This document shows positions 22,240-34,630 of a stretch of DNA of 64,000 nucleotides, in pieces. The translations under genes were made by a program, and so were the position numbers. The DNA comes from Piezodorus guildinii (taxonomy: Eukaryota > Arthropoda > Insecta > Hemiptera > Pentatomidae): contig CM041292.1 in the NCBI GenBank assembly GCA_023052935.1, positions 169,019,400 to 169,083,399 of the forward strand, written 5' to 3'. Under the pieces are notes generated by a model. It was not told where the DNA came from. It saw only the letters and a list, made by a program, of their open reading frames with translations, and did no database searches. How positions within the stretch are numbered: position 1 is the stretch's first letter; every line of letters begins with the position of its first letter.

Positions 22240-22895
22240 TTATCTTAAAAAACGTCTCTATCCATTTTGATAAAACTCGCAGTAACGATGTAACATTTAA
22301 TGGGATTTATTACCGTGTAGGTTTTATTCTGATTGAAATAGTCTGACTGGATTTACATGCCAATTTTTTAAATTGTCCTCCAAGGTATCTATCTATAATA
22401 TTGTACATTCAAAAAAATTAACCATATCACCTTATAAAGGTTGATTAAATAAATATAAAATAAATATAAAAGCAAAACGAATTTGATAGCCACCTAACGG
22501 TAAAAAGAACAAACATTTTTTTTTTTTTGTAATGATTTGAAGATTATTGTAGATTTTTAATATACCGTTGGAATGCTAAAGATTTTAGAAAAAGTATTAT
22601 ATTATATAGACTTATTTATTGATTTTTTATAAGGTTAGTAATACATACGTAACACTGGAGAGCGATTTTAGAAAAATATTAGATTATAGACAACGTCGTG
22701 AAAGGTAATGGAGAGTGACGATAATCCGATAAAACTAAGTGATTGTCGTTGATAATACTATAATAGTGTATTTTATGAATGACCTTTATATCAAAATTCG
22801 ATATAGTTTATTTTGTTTCGTCTCTAGATTTTTTCAAAGATCTTAACAATGGAAGTAAGTGAAAGCCATATGTTGCGCCCATCAGATTTTATAAT
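22240..22895 (+). repeat. ACTTTCAC-family dispersed repeat, 5'-truncated copy
   Basis: This copy covers the middle and 3' end of the family. It has GATTGAAATAGTCTGACTGG, AATATACCGTTGGAATGCTA, a diverged AATGGAGAGTGA segment, and the right end GGAAGTAAGTGAAAGCC followed by TGTTGCGCCCATCAGATTTT. Confidence 0.7.
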
Positions 22896-23039
22896 TTTAT
22901 AAATCGAACACTGATGCTTATTTAACGTATGGATACGCCCTTATTCTGTTAAGAAACATAAATATGTAAACTACATAGAATTGATTATTAGGAATTGACG
23001 GCACAAATCTTTAGACTGGTCTAATATATATTTCATTTA

Positions 23040-23355
23040 CAAACAACATTTTTTTTGGTAATATTTTAAATATATGAACAGTATTATAAATTGTTAATAT
23101 ACCGTTGGAAAGCCAAAGAATTTAGAAAAAAATATTATCTTATCCTTAAGCTTTAAAACGTACTTCAGAAGAACAAAAATGGTATAAACTTAAGAAATTT
23201 ATTGTTGATTGTAATTTATATTGTAAGATTGTTTAATCTGAAACACATCGAAACTCAGTTTAATTCTTTATGTTTCTTTAAGTCTGACTTAATTTAAAAT
23301 TTCTTAAATATATTTTAATAACGGAGGTAAGGGATGCCATACAGTGTATGCCAGA
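23040..23355 (+). repeat. ACTTTCAC-family dispersed repeat, 3' third
   Basis: It starts near the AATATACCGTTGGAAAGCC block and ends with AATAACGGAGGTAAGGGATG and a diverged terminal CCAGATT. Its middle is divergent. Confidence 0.6.
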
Positions 23356-24473
23356 TTATTTTAAAAAGTATTTTTATATGACTTTGAACATAAAATAAAT
23401 CGCTTTTATTTAATACGATATTTCTGAAAAACCATGTCTGTCGTCTGGAAATATATTTTACCCTTGAGATAAATGTATTCGCAAATCGTTGTAGTATAAA
23501 TATAGAATAGAAGAAGGATGGGCTAAAGATGGTGCTCTAAAGGATATATAAGAAGAGGGGCTGTTAGTAGATTAGGAATAGAAGGGGATGTATTGCCTTG
23601 GATATCCTCGTCCTTAGCCCTGGAGATCTCTCAACCATCTTCCAATCATTCATCCTATCCTTTTGTCTTTATCCCAATACTCTTTCAATTTTATTTCGAC
23701 CTACCTCCCTTGTGTCTTTTCTCATATCAGGCATAGGACACTTCAATGGAGAACTTTCGATGTAGGAAACATTTTCATTTGAAATTGTTCATTGGATGAT
23801 CCCAAAATTTGAATTAACTCTCATAAACTTTCTCTAAATGTATAGAAAGATTTTATAAAAGATAAATAAGAAATGTGCTTAGCGCAATACACGGCTCTAA
23901 CTTACTTTTGTCATCGTGATCTGAAAGATACTGTAGGCTGTATGAGTTGATGGTACACATAACGTATTTATTTTGAAAAGACCTGCTATTTGTATCATGG
24001 AAATTTGGTCATTTAGGAATGTGCTTTATACCTTTTTTCAGAAGATTAATCTATATGTGAAAGGATTAAATTAGTCGCTTTTTTTTTTTTTATCGTTAAC
24101 TTTTTGATCTGTTATAATATTTAAGACTCTTAACGTTCTCTTCATCTTGAATTTTAGCATTGTAATTCGAATTATTCTTTGTTTTAGAAGCTTGATCCAT
24201 ATATGAAAAACGAAAATTGATGTGTGTTTTTTTTTTAATTTGTATTTCACCGCTTTTTATTTATAATTTTTTTGTCTATTTCTTTTTTCTGTAGGAACAC
24301 TTGATTTTCTTTTTCCCCTCAACCGTTATTCTTGGATTGTTTGTTGATGTAGATATTTGTTGATTATGCTATTGGATATTTTTTATTCTTATTCCTATAT
24401 CGCCTACACCCAATTTTATTTTATTTCTTTTCCTCCTTTGAATCGAAATTCGGGGAAGAAATTTTAATCATTC
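23356..24473. other. Stretch without recognised genes
   Basis: It is AT-rich, with a slightly more balanced patch at 23510-23740 that has no long open frame. No repeat was identified. Confidence 0.45.
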
Positions 24474-25265
24474 GGCATTTAAGCCCTATCAGACCCGAAA
24501 TCATATTGAAGCCTATTAAATTTTACATCGCGTAGGGAGTTTAATCAAAATCTCTAACAGCTCTAACGTTTTTGAGAAAATCTTAAAAAGGTGCTAAATG
24601 CATGGCATAAAGTGGTTCTTCTGGTAAGCCGATTTTTATGAAAAAGTTGCTGTAACATCTCAGCGTATAGTTGTCTTAAATATAAAATTTCAGTTCCGTA
24701 AGACCGCATTCACTTACATTGATGCAAGTCAATTTAAGAAATTTTTAATAAAGTTAGAGACGAAAAAAAGGTTAACGAATTATGTTTTTCGATAGAATTG
24801 TCTTAAAACCATATTAAAAAATAAAACAATTGCTAAGATTACTTACGTTTATGCCCGTACGTCACTATTATATTAGGTCAGAAGATAACTTGTATATAAG
24901 ATAATATATTTTCTCAAATTTCATAATTTGATTATGACTAAAAAAAAAAAAAAAAACAACAAAATATGTTTGCTCTTTCTTTAATTTGGTTATAAAATCC
25001 GTTCAATTCGTTTAGATGCGTCTTTTAAATATGTTTTTACAAGAGGAGATGGTTACTTTTTTCGAATCTACCAAATTAAACATACCTTAAGTAAAAGAGA
25101 ATTTACAATAGCCTTTTCAAAGTTTAAACCAGACCTTTTGGCCTGACTTGCATTCTCGTTAAAAACTCAGATTTGAAAGTTTTCACAACGCTTTTCGTTT
25201 TCGTGGTGGACATACCACACACACACTCGCAGGACACACAGATATATACGTGTATTTATACAAAT
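24474..25265 (-). repeat. ACTTTCAC-family copies, two partial units in minus orientation
   Basis: 24474-24727 carries the central blocks (GGCATTTAAGCCCTATCAGA, AGTGGTTCTTCTGGTAAGCC, AAATTTCAGTTCCGTA). From 24728 a second unit begins with the right-end motif (CATTCACTTAC) and resembles the subfamily at 36546-37060. It runs to the (CA)-rich segment at 25209-25245. Confidence 0.65.
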
Positions 25266-25280
25266 ATATACAGATATAAA

Positions 25281-25700
25281 TAAGTGAAAATATTTATTTA
25301 TTTATTATTCCACATCTACCCTTTCGGGTCATTAGCGGGTCTTGATTCTCTACGTTTATATTGAGTTTAACAGACCAATGTCTCTAAAAAACTCAAAAAG
25401 TCTTAGAATTATGTCCTCATCATTTCCTGATGCTTCTTTTAAGTTTGAAGGTATGTTATGTCTTGTTCTGTTGTCAGTGTGCATGATGTTACAATGTGTT
25501 TTCTGGTCAGTGTTGTGTTACATGTATCACAGAATGGCGGATCCAGGCCTCTCATTAAATACCGTGTGTAAAGGCTGTACGCCCTATCCTCAGCCTTGCT
25601 AACACTACCTCTTCCTTTCTACTTTTCCTGCATGATGTGGTCCAAGGAGATACATCTTGCTTTATCTCTTTCAGTTTAGTACTGGAAGTAGCCCATTCGG
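25281..25700 (-). mobile_element. I-like non-LTR 3' end with zinc knuckle
   Basis: On the minus strand, a frameshifted remnant reads LDPPFCDTCNTTLTRKHIV followed by a cysteine, a CX2C...HX4C knuckle like the one after the RNase H domain of the element at 60969-61607. The 3' end is a (TAAA)n tail, seen as (TTTA)n at 25281-25300. Stops and shifts are numerous. Confidence 0.65.
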
Positions 25701-25987
25701 TTTTCCAGTGAAATAAATAAAAAATAAAATAAGTGAAAATAGAAAAAGGCTATAGGTGATGGTTTAATAGTACTGAAAATATTATTTTGTATTTATATGT
25801 CTCAAAAAAAGAATAAACATAGATTGTGAACAGTTTTCAAAAGAAAATGTCCAGTGTATTTTAATTTCTTATTAATAAAACGTATAAATGTTGCGGAATA
25901 GTAGTCCAAATTGTTTTTGTGTTTTTAGTTGTTTTCATTAATGCAGTTTATTCCAAGGCGATCCAGATATCGTTCATGTTTCGAAGT

Positions 25988-26325
25988 AGGGAGCGGCGTG
26001 GCCTATTGGATAGAGCATTAGGCTACTGTTCTCCGGGTCCCAGTTTCGAATCCCGGCTGAGGCAGAATTAACTACTTTGTTATTTCAGCCGTGAAGTGAC
26101 CCCGGGGTTCGGGAACCCTCTTGGGGTACAACCATCCTCTAAAAAATGGGTACCCAAAATTGAGGAAAAACCCTCGCGGTCGGGCGTGATTTAAGACAAA
26201 TCACCTCCTTGAACAGCCGTTGGCCGTGAAGCAGTACAAACTCTATAAGTACTGAGCCTGAGACCCTTCAATGGTTGTAGAGGTACAGGTTACTGAAGTA
26301 GGCAGGCATCGATTATCATGAAAGT
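25988..26325 (+). repeat. tRNA-derived SINE (SINE-1)
   Basis: The head has a pol III A box, GTGGCCTATTGGATAGAGC (from 25999), and a B box, GTTTCGAATCCC (26043-26054), at the spacing of a tRNA. A body that is not tRNA-like follows: GTGAAGTGACCCCGG, GGGTACCCAAAATTGAGG, AACAGCCGTTGGCCGTGAAG and TAAGTACTGAGCCTGAGA. The attached body argues against a functional tRNA gene. Confidence 0.85.
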
Positions 26326-26582
26326 AAACTTGTGATCATGTATCATGTTTAAATGTAAAGACAATGAACACACTCTCGTTTCTTGCATCTTTTCTTTTCA
26401 CCTTATTTAAATTTATGAAATTCGTTTTAAACTTTAGAGAAATTTTAATAAAATAATTTAATTACAATGACTAAATAAACATAGAATACGTTGTAACAGA
26501 TAAACTATATTTGTATTTTGTTCGTTATACATAGGAAACAAGATGATTATCCTATTCTCTTTTGTAAATAATGTATATTTTT

Positions 26583-26594
26583 ACTTTCACTTAC

Positions 26595-26651
<57 letters not shown>

Positions 26652-27505
26652 ATATATATATAGCGTGAAAATTTTGGAATTCCAGTTTTTAACAGAAATA
26701 CATGTTTTAGGGTCCTATGAATTCAGATGACCAAGTCCCGCAAAAATGTGTGTTTGATAATTCCTGCGCGCTTAACGAAAAGTCCTATGAAACTGATATT
26801 TCACACTTCAGACAGCTATGAGTCTGAAATGTTACAAAAACTTGTTCATTAAAATCAGCTAACCAGAAGAGTTTATATCACTGTATACCATGCTTTTTGC
26901 ACCTTTTAACGATTTCTCAAAAACGGCTCTAACGTTTTTGATCAAACTCTATATCGGTGTAAAATTTGATGGCCTTTAATATGATGTAGGTTTCATTCTG
27001 ATTGAAATAGTGTGACTGGGCTTAAATGCCGATATTTTCCTCCTCTAAAGTACCTTTAATTTTGTAGATTCTGTAAAAATAACCATATTATCTTGTTACC
27101 ATTGATAAATAACGGCTAAATATGCATGTTAAGAGAATTTGACATACAAATAAAGGGGAAAAGTAAAAAAATATTTTTTATGCAATTTTTGTGTTTTTGA
27201 ACATATGCATAGTAATATAGAAGTATAATATACCGTTAAATAATAGATAAAGATTTTAGAAAAAATATTATCTGATACACGGGATTGTAAAGGTTAATGG
27301 AGAGTGATAAAAAACCGATAAACCTTACTGATTCTTCTAGAGAAAAATGTAATAGATTATTTAATAAAACACATGTTTCTATTGAAATTCATTTTAATTA
27401 ATTCTTTAAGGATTTATTTTCATCTCTAAATGTATTTAAAAATTCTTAAATTAATTTTAAATACGGAGGTAAGTGAAAGTCGTGTGTTGTACTTATGAGA
27501 TTTTT
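26583..27505 (+). repeat. ACTTTCAC-family dispersed repeat, near full length
   Basis: It begins ACTTTCACTTACG and then has a (TA)n tract (26598-26662) where other copies have a short ATATATGAATATATA hairpin. It runs through GGAATTCCAGTTTTTAAC, the GGTCCTATGAATTCAGATG block, ATGCTTTTTGCACC and the AATACGGAGGTAAGTGAAAG right end. No coding capacity is visible. Confidence 0.75.
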
Positions 27506-28212
27506 TTATTTTGTTTTGTTTTCATAATATATAGGTATATTAACTTCCTGACAGACCTATTTAGTATTCTGTGTTATATGAATTTTTTAAAGAAAGAAGG
27601 AAATTTTAAATAAAACACTCTTGTCTAACTATCAATTTTTGTAGAATAGTTGCTAGTAATAAAGTCAGGAATAGGAAGTGAAAGTTGTGTGAAGAGCACG
27701 AGAGATTTTTAGTCGTTCTTTCGAGTGCCCGATGCCCCAATCGACTTCCCGCTCTTGATCCGAAGTTTCGCTATAGAGTTAGGCCAGCAGAGCGAGAACC
27801 TACCACAGCGGCAAGTGATTAGCGAGTTCCTCTCCTTTATTCCTCTTTGAGCTGAGTCCTAGCTGTCTTTGTGGCAGGAGATGTGTAGGGAAATGTATTG
27901 GGACCCTTTGAGGAGAGCCCTGAGGAAGTGATCAAGACTCCCTCCCTTCAGAACCTTTTGTCCTCGGCCCGAGCCTCGAGAGCTCTCTAGGAGCCTCATG
28001 TCATCCTCCGCAGCTATCGATGGCGGCAGATTGGACACTCTGATAAGCCATTGTTTGTTTGGAGGGAAATCCTGTTGGTTGTGCTCACTTCTCCCGTAGT
28101 CAATTACAACTGCTGAATGCTGATATCTTGGTCGATAAGATCGCTTTGTTTAGCAGGCAGTTCTTTACAACTTGATATAAAACGCATTTTCGTATATATC
28201 ACTGAATTTTTT
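27506..28212. other. Stretch with a GC-richer patch, no gene recognised
   Basis: 27700-28130 is clearly more GC-rich than its surroundings but has no frame over 60 codons and no splice-bounded exon I can defend. It could be an old transposon remnant or an untranslated exon. Confidence 0.4.
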
Positions 28213-28970
28213 ATTTATTTATTATTTTCACTTACCTATATATGAATATATAGTAAGGGAAAGTACAACTATACGCCTGAGATGTTACAGCAACTTCTTC
28301 ATCAAATTCGCTTAACCAGAAGGGTCACTTTGAACCATATATTTGCACCTTTTTACGATTTTCTCAAAAATGGCTCTAACGATTTGATTTACTCGCTATA
28401 TTAATGTAACATTTAATGATCTTTAATATCATGTAGGTTTCGTTCTGATTGGAATAGTCTGACAGGTCTTAAATGCCGATATTTTGAATTTTCTTCTTCT
28501 AAAGTATCTTTAAATTTCTACATTTGAAAAAAAATGGCACATCATCTTATTAGCCGTGATAAATAACAACTAAATATTAAATTTGAGCGAATTTAGTAAA
28601 TAACTAAAGAAGAAAAGTGCAAACATATTTTTTTATGCAATCTTTATTTTTTGGATAATAAGGACAGTAATAAAGACGTATAATGTACCGTTGGAAAGAG
28701 AAAGATCTTAGAAAAAAATATTATATGATACACAAAGTTGTAAAAGGTTATACATAGTGTCGAATAGATAACTTATTAATGATTAACAATTTAATGTAGT
28801 TATATTATTTAATCTAAATCATATGCATCCAACAAAAATGAATACACGTCTAATTAAAATTACTTCAATTTTTCAATTGAAGTATATTTAATAGTTTAAA
28901 ACTGATCTAACAGTCGAGGCAAGTGAAAATCGTGTTTTGCTCGCAGCTGATTTTTTAAGTTTGTGATTGA
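28213..28970 (+). repeat. ACTTTCAC-family dispersed repeat with internal deletion
   Basis: It starts TTTTCACTTACCTATATATG. The segment between the 5' hairpin and the ACTATACGCCTGAGATG block is missing. It ends with AGTCGAGGCAAGTGAAAATC and a diverged terminal CTGATTTTTT. Confidence 0.75.
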
Positions 28971-28984
28971 ATTATAAAATGTTT

Positions 28985-29300
28985 GGCACTTGACATACCC
29001 ATCCAATCCGATACATTTATTGCTACAATTCGCGGATGATACTGCAATACAAAACATCAAGATCCAAAACATGCTTCAGTAACCTTACAACATAACTTAC
29101 ACACACTAAACGACTTTTTCATAACAAATTAAACACATTACGAATTTGCTCTACGAAGACATACCTGTCCTCCAGTCTTCATCGAGAACAATCCTATTCC
29201 TCAGACGGTCTCAGTACTTTATATCAGACTCAAATTCAAGAGAGAAAGACAGGGTCACAGGGAAATGCCAAGACGCTCAACAACTTAACTACTCTATTCT
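28985..29300 (+). mobile_element. Jockey-type RT remnant
   Basis: In two frames, the plus strand reads DIPIQSDTFIAT then FADDTAI, the catalytic RT block as in Jockey-B. Further on come RRHTCPPVFIENNPIPQT and a YIRLKFKRER-like stretch. Stops and shifts interrupt it. Downstream (29300-29460) a GC-richer stretch with GTGGCGCTACAAC may be part of another repeat. Confidence 0.65.
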
Positions 29301-29689
29301 ATTGTGGCGCTACAACACGTTGACGCTCCAGGCCTCTCACCAGCAACCTCCAAAGATTTTGTCCTGTGCTGAGCCACGTTGTGACTCTAAACTCCTCGCA
29401 TCGGCGGCCCACAGTCAGTCCATACAGTCATAGAGTCTTAAACTACCCTGCTCACTTTTTACCAAATCTTCCAAGAAACTAAGTACATACAGTTACTTAC
29501 TCAAAGCTATCTGGAAATACTCCTCACAAACATACGCATGCCAAAAAACTGTGTAATCTATTCGGGATTGAAGTAAAACTTCTTTGATATATTGTAGGAG
29601 ATCACAATTATATACGATTAATTATATTAATTGTTTAATTTTAAAATAGAAGATTGTTGATAATAATAATAAAAATGGACTATTTTTGT

Positions 29690-29965
29690 GTACTATTGGA
29701 TTAAGTTTTTTGTAACATTTCGGTCGTATATTTGTTCTAAATATGAAATTTCAGTATCATAGGACTTTTCGTTTACGCGCTGGAGTTACCATACACGGAC
29801 ACATACACACAGACAGACACACACACATACAGAGCTTTTTGCGTTACTTATTTATTAGGACTCAGGGGACCCTAAAATGTGTATTTCCGTTGAAAACTGG
29901 AATTCGCAAATTTCACGATCGCAATACTTTCCCTTACTATACATTTCATATATAGATAGGTAAGT
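29690..29965 (-). repeat. ACTTTCAC-family dispersed repeat, 5' third
   Basis: Read on the plus strand it contains AAATATGAAATTTCAGTATC, TTTACGCGCTGGAGTTACCA, a (CA)-rich part, and then ACTGGAATTCGCAAATTTCA. It ends with the family terminus GATAGGTAAGTGAAAGT. Confidence 0.75.
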
Positions 29966-30971
29966 GAAAGTAAAAAAAAATTAAATCATCAAAATTAGAA
30001 GTTTATATTTCCTTTTTATTTTAAATTTTAACTGTCGTCATAACTACCTACGATGGTTATTACTGGACTTAATTCAGTGAACCCTTCATAAATTTTGGAT
30101 TTCACACCTACTTGTATAACATGTTAGGATCCATCATCAATGAGGTATCGGATATTGCTTTTCAGTAATTGGGTGTCCGGTGTTCCTCTCGACATTTATG
30201 CCAAATTATCATTGAGTCCTCATCAAGTACAATGCCAGCTAATTATTAACTTCTTATTCCACGGTGGTTTATCTTATTAATTTATATGTGATTTTTTAAT
30301 TTCATAATAGATACGTTGTGATTATAGATAAATACTATATTTGTTAAAAATCAAAATTAATATATGGTAAAATTAAAATTATTGGAAATCTCGTTCTGTA
30401 ATAAAATATTTTTAGAAGTGTTTTCAAATAATATCTATAACTTGTACTGTACTCTATAATATGTACATGGGATTTTTAAACGATTAATCAATTATTATTT
30501 AAATCTTATTAAACAGCTTCTGTAGTGTATTAATGATGTCATTATTTTTATATTAATAAAATGGTAATACATATATAATAACATCGTATAATATAATAAT
30601 AATCAAGTGTTAATTATATTCTATTTAGTACATCAAATCGATAAAATTGAACAAAGGATGGTCTTAAGTACTAAATGAATTAACCATATTATGTTGGCTT
30701 CAATTCCTAGTAAGATATTACTAGTTTCTTGGTTTTTTAAACTATTAAAAATGTAGTTAAAATAATATCAAGATATTTATGCGGTATATTACTATCTCAA
30801 CAACACAAATTAAAAAAAAATCTTGAATTTAATTAAAAAATTAACTCAGTGAATGAGCATTCATATTGTATTGTATTTATTTCTAAATTTGAAAACTATA
30901 AACTTCAAGAATATATAGAACACCAGTAGTATTAATGTTGTGAGTATAATTTAGAATTAATCAATGAATTT
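29966..30971. other. AT-rich stretch without genes
   Basis: I find no open frame or repeat match over this stretch. Confidence 0.55.
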
Positions 30972-31582
30972 TAACTTTCACTTACCTGTACATGAAAGTA
31001 CTGATATCTTCAAAATTTTCGAATTTGATTTTTCACAGGAAATAAACGTTTTAGGGTCCCTAACTACAAATGCACAAGTCCCGCAAAATGGTCTGTGTGT
31101 GTTTGCGCGCATAATATTTTAAAGTGCCTTTCATTTTGTAGATCCTATCAATAAAAAACATACCATGCTTTTAGCATTGATAATAACGGATAATTATTCA
31201 AGTTAAACAAATTCGATATCCAGTAAAAGGAAAAAAAAAAGGGCAAACATTTTTTAAATGTGATATTTGTGACTTTGAACATAAGAAAAGTAATATAGGT
31301 ATATAATATACTGTTAGAAAGGTAAAGAGTTTTGAAAAAATATTACGTTAAATACGAAATTGTAAAAGTTGACGATTGAGTGATGAAAAGTCGATAAAAC
31401 TAACTGATTGTCGTAGATAATAATTTAATAGATTCTTTAATAAAACACATGTTTCTATTGAAACTCAATGCAATTATTACTTTAATAATTTATTTTTAAC
31501 CCTTACTGTAATCTTAAATTGATTTAACTAACGGAGGTAAGTGAAAATCGTTTGTTGCACGTACCAGATTTATACCATTTTT
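30972..31582 (+). repeat. ACTTTCAC-family dispersed repeat with internal deletion
   Basis: It starts ACTTTCACTTACCTGTACAT and has GGGTCCCTAACTACAAATGC. It then skips the central blocks and ends with TAACGGAGGTAAGTGAAAAT and TGCACGTACCAGATTTAT. The RTE-like element inserted a few bases beyond its 3' end. Confidence 0.75.
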
Positions 31583-31606
31583 TTTTCTTTCGTATTTCTT
31601 AGATCT

Positions 31607-33779
31607 TACCCGACTAATAAACTTTGCCATTTCGAAAAACCTAGTAATCAAAAGTACTACATTTAAACATAAGGATATTCATAAGTATACGTGGACATCG
31701 CCGGATGGACAAACACGAAATCAAATCGATCATGTTTTAATACAAAACAGATGGCAAAGTAGCATAATTAACGTGAGATCGTATCGGGGTGCAGAATGCG
31801 GTTCTGATCATGAATTAGTAATCGCGAAACTTCGACAAAAACTAAATACAAAAAAGAGAACACCGAACTATATTCGTCCCGAGAATTTTGATTCAGTTAA
31901 ATTGAACAACCTCGAAATTAGAAAACAGTTCGCGATAGAAGTAAAAAATCGGTTCGATGCTTTGGAATCTTCAGACGAGGAACAGGAAGATGTGAACAAA
32001 TTATGGGAAGGGATCAGGGATAATATTAAAGAGGTCGGTAATTTATGTCTTGGAAAAATCGAAAATAAAAAGAACAAACCTTGGTTCGACAGGGATTGTC
32101 AAAATAAGTGCGAAAAAAGAAAAACCGCTAAACTGAATTCCTTAAATAATCCAAGCGATAATAATGTGGCTTATTTTCGGTTAGTAAAGAATAAAACTTC
32201 AAAACTCTTAAAAAATAAGAAAAGAGAGTATCTTAAAGGCAAAATAACAGAAATAGAAAAACACAGAAACGAAAATAACGTAAGAGAGATGTACAAAGGT
32301 ATAAACAAATCGCGTAAAAGATTTGAACCTCTATTGAATGCGGTTAAAGATGCAAATAACAATATAATTGCGGATCCTTCTGAGATATTAAATGCATTTA
32401 AACAACACTTTGACGGCATCTTAAATACGGAAAATAATAATCAATTTCCTCTCTCTGAATATCAGAGCGCTGAACCATGGATAGACGCACCGAGTAAAGA
32501 GGAAGTCGAAATGGCGATAGGAAAATTAAAACGTTATAAGGCCGCAGGAAATGATAATATCACGAGTGAATTAATCAAGGCGTGTGGAGAAGCGGGCGTT
32601 TCCAAAATAAATTTTTTAGTTAAAAAGATCTGGGAAACTGAAAAAATGCCAGAAGAATGGAAAGAATCAATACTTATTCCGATTCACAAAAAAGGACCGA
32701 GGTCGGATTGTAACAACTATCGTGGGATCTCTCTTCTCCCAGTATGCTATAAAATATTCTCGTCAATTCTAACTAGTCGAATCACGGAATACGCTGAGGA
32801 AATTATCGGAGATTACCAATGTGGTTTTAGGCGGAATCGCTCGACTATTGACCAAATATTTTCCTTACGTCAAATATTAGAGAAAAAATTGGAATACAAC
32901 GGTGTAGTCCATCAACTTTATATCGATTTTAAAAAGGCTTATGATTCAATAGACCGTCAGAAGCTATATAATATCATGATTGAACAGGGAATACCTAGAA
33001 AGTTAGTAAACCTAGTAGAGATGTGTTTGTCGGAAACATTCCATAAAGTTAGAATCGGTCATAATTACTCCGAGAGATTTGAGGTTCGATCGGGTTTGAA
33101 ACAGGGTGACTCCCTTTCACCTGTGTTATTTAATTTAGCTTTAGAATATGTCATAGAAAAGGTGATGTGTACCGAGAAAGGCTTAAATATGGGTGACAAG
33201 ATTCCGGTTTTGGGGTATGCCGATGATCTGGTACTGCTAGGTGAAGACACGGAAACCATACAACTAAATACAAGTGTGTTAATAAAAACCGGTATCTAAA
33301 AACTTAAAGATTAGAATTTATAAAACTATTATTCTTCCAACGGTTCTTTACGGATGTGAAACGTGGCCGCTTACTTTGAAGGATGAACAACGGCTTAAGG
33401 TTTTCGAAAATAAGGTATTGCGTAAAATATTTGGTCCAAAGAGAGATGAGGCCACTGGGGAGTTTAGAAGGTTGCACAACGCGGAATTGCGGAACTTGCA
33501 TCCTGTGAATATAATTGAGCTGATTGCATCGCGGAGACTCAAATGGGCGAGTAAAGTTGTTGGGCTCGATGACGAGCGGATTCCGAGAAAGTTGGTATTT
33601 GCTGATCCGACTGGTAGGCGTCCGAAAGGTAGGCCGAAGCGGGGATGGGAGGATTGCGTTAAGGCTGATCTCGGGGGCTTGGGCTTGAGTGGTGAACATT
33701 GGACGGGTCTCTGTAGGCGGAATTTGGTGGTATTGGCATCGAACCTTCGGGTTCGCTAAGCCTATTATTATTATTATTA
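31607..33779 (+). mobile_element. 5'-truncated RTE-like non-LTR retrotransposon
   Basis: TTTCTTAGATCT occurs at 31595-31606 and 33780-33791, a 12-bp target duplication. The element ends in an (ATT)n tail at about 33763-33779 with almost no 3' UTR, which is typical of RTE-type elements. The clade call is by general pattern; related clades such as Vingi are possible. Confidence 0.88.
31611..33759 (+). pseudogene. RTE-like endonuclease-RT polyprotein, truncated and internally deleted
   Basis: Reading starts upstream of the first ATG (31773) in the same frame, with TTFKHKDIHKYTW, SPDGQTRNQIDHVLI and GSDHELVIAKL, the end of an APE endonuclease. RT blocks follow in an open frame to 33299: GNDNITSELI, PIHKKGPRSDCNNYRGISLL, QCGFRRNRSTIDQ, YIDFKKAYDSIDR, RSGLKQGDSLSP and the catalytic YADDLVLLGED. 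The frame ends just after LNTSVLIKTG. It resumes in another frame at about 33295 with SKNLKIRIYKTIILPT, LYGCETW, ENKVLRKIFGP and PKGRPKRGWED, so roughly 80-100 codons between catalytic block and C-terminus are deleted. Outside this deletion the sequence is well kept. Confidence 0.9.
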
Positions 33780-33791
33780 TTTCTTAGATCT

Positions 33792-33899
33792 CTGCTACCT
33801 CAGTGACGCGACTGAAAGAAAAGCGCAGAGATCTCACGAGCTCTGCTTTTCTCTATATAAATTTAGGGACAATCATAGCCCGAGGTTCCTCTGGAAATC
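33792..33899. other. Short spacer with an imperfect hairpin
   Basis: AAAGCGCAGAG and CTCTGCTTTT are inverted around ten bases, followed by TATATAAAT. There is no further evidence of function. Confidence 0.35.
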
Positions 33900-33948
33900 G
33901 TAAAAATGTTACATAATGATGGAGTTTTGTTGACCGTAGAGAAATTAG

Positions 33949-34084
33949 ATGAGGAAGATGGTTGGGGGTGCGGTCATAAATTAAAAACACACAATTAAAA
34001 ATAAGCGTTATTTTAATTATGTGCCGACGTTTCGGCCTACAATGTGGGCCTTCATCAGGGCTAAAAGAAACAAGATAACAACCA
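33949..34084 (+). repeat. Left arm of the 136-bp inverted repeat
   Basis: It is the reverse complement of 34849-34984 with at most a few differences, from ATGAGGAAGATGG to AAGATAACAACCA. Confidence 0.95.
34023..34062 (-). ncRNA. Hammerhead-ribozyme-like motif, left arm (minus strand)
   Basis: This is the reverse-complement copy of the motif at 34871-34910, with identical core bases, so the two motifs would be transcribed from opposite strands. Confidence 0.6.
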
Positions 34085-34174
34085 ATGTAATTATAGACTT
34101 AATAATGCGTTAGGTATATAATAATAATATGACAGTAATAAATTATGGGAACATAAATAATATTAAATGTAAAA

Positions 34175-34290
34175 TGATAATAAGATGACAATTATAAAGT
34201 ATGGAAATAAGGTGACAGTTATAAAGTATGGAAATAAACAAAATTAAGATGATAGTTATAAAGTATGGAAGTAGACATAATTGAGATGAT
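34175..34290 (+). repeat. Imperfect minisatellite inside the left arm insertion
   Basis: A unit around GATGACAGTTATAAAGTATG recurs three to four times with variable spacing in the stretch that is present only on the left side of the element. Confidence 0.75.
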
Positions 34291-34545
34291 AATATTGTAA
34301 TGAGAATATATAAACAGAGACTAAGTAAATGTAAAAAAATGATAAAGGAAAAATATGTGAACAATTAAAATTTTAAATATTAACAATTTTGAGTTGATAT
34401 ATGACGGTAATATATTAAAAACATAGTTAAGAGTATCGGTAATATATAAAAAAAAAATATAGTCATTACAAAAGAGAAACAGTATGAATAAAAAATAATA
34501 ATTTAAATTTTAAAATAATGTAATATTAAACTAATAATTATATGT

Positions 34546-34630
34546 CAGGATATGTAACGGAGAAAGATATGAGTATGGAAAGGGGGAGAAAGAAATGGGC
34601 GATGAAAAAAGACCCTTATCAATAAGAAAA
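34546..34630 (+). repeat. Inner inverted repeat, left copy (85 bp)
   Basis: It runs from CAGGATATGTAACGG through AAGGGGGAGAAAGAAATGGG to AATAAGAAAA and is the reverse complement of 34766-34850. On the right it abuts the outer arm directly. On the left about 460 bases separate the two. Confidence 0.95.

Noticed and set aside
25988..26065. A tRNA gene with A and B boxes
   Set aside because: The tRNA-like head is joined to a long SINE-like body and its arms do not pair well enough for a functional tRNA.
27700..28130. GC-rich patch as a host exon or CpG-island promoter
   Set aside because: There is no long frame, no clear splice pair and no promoter motif, so composition alone is not enough.
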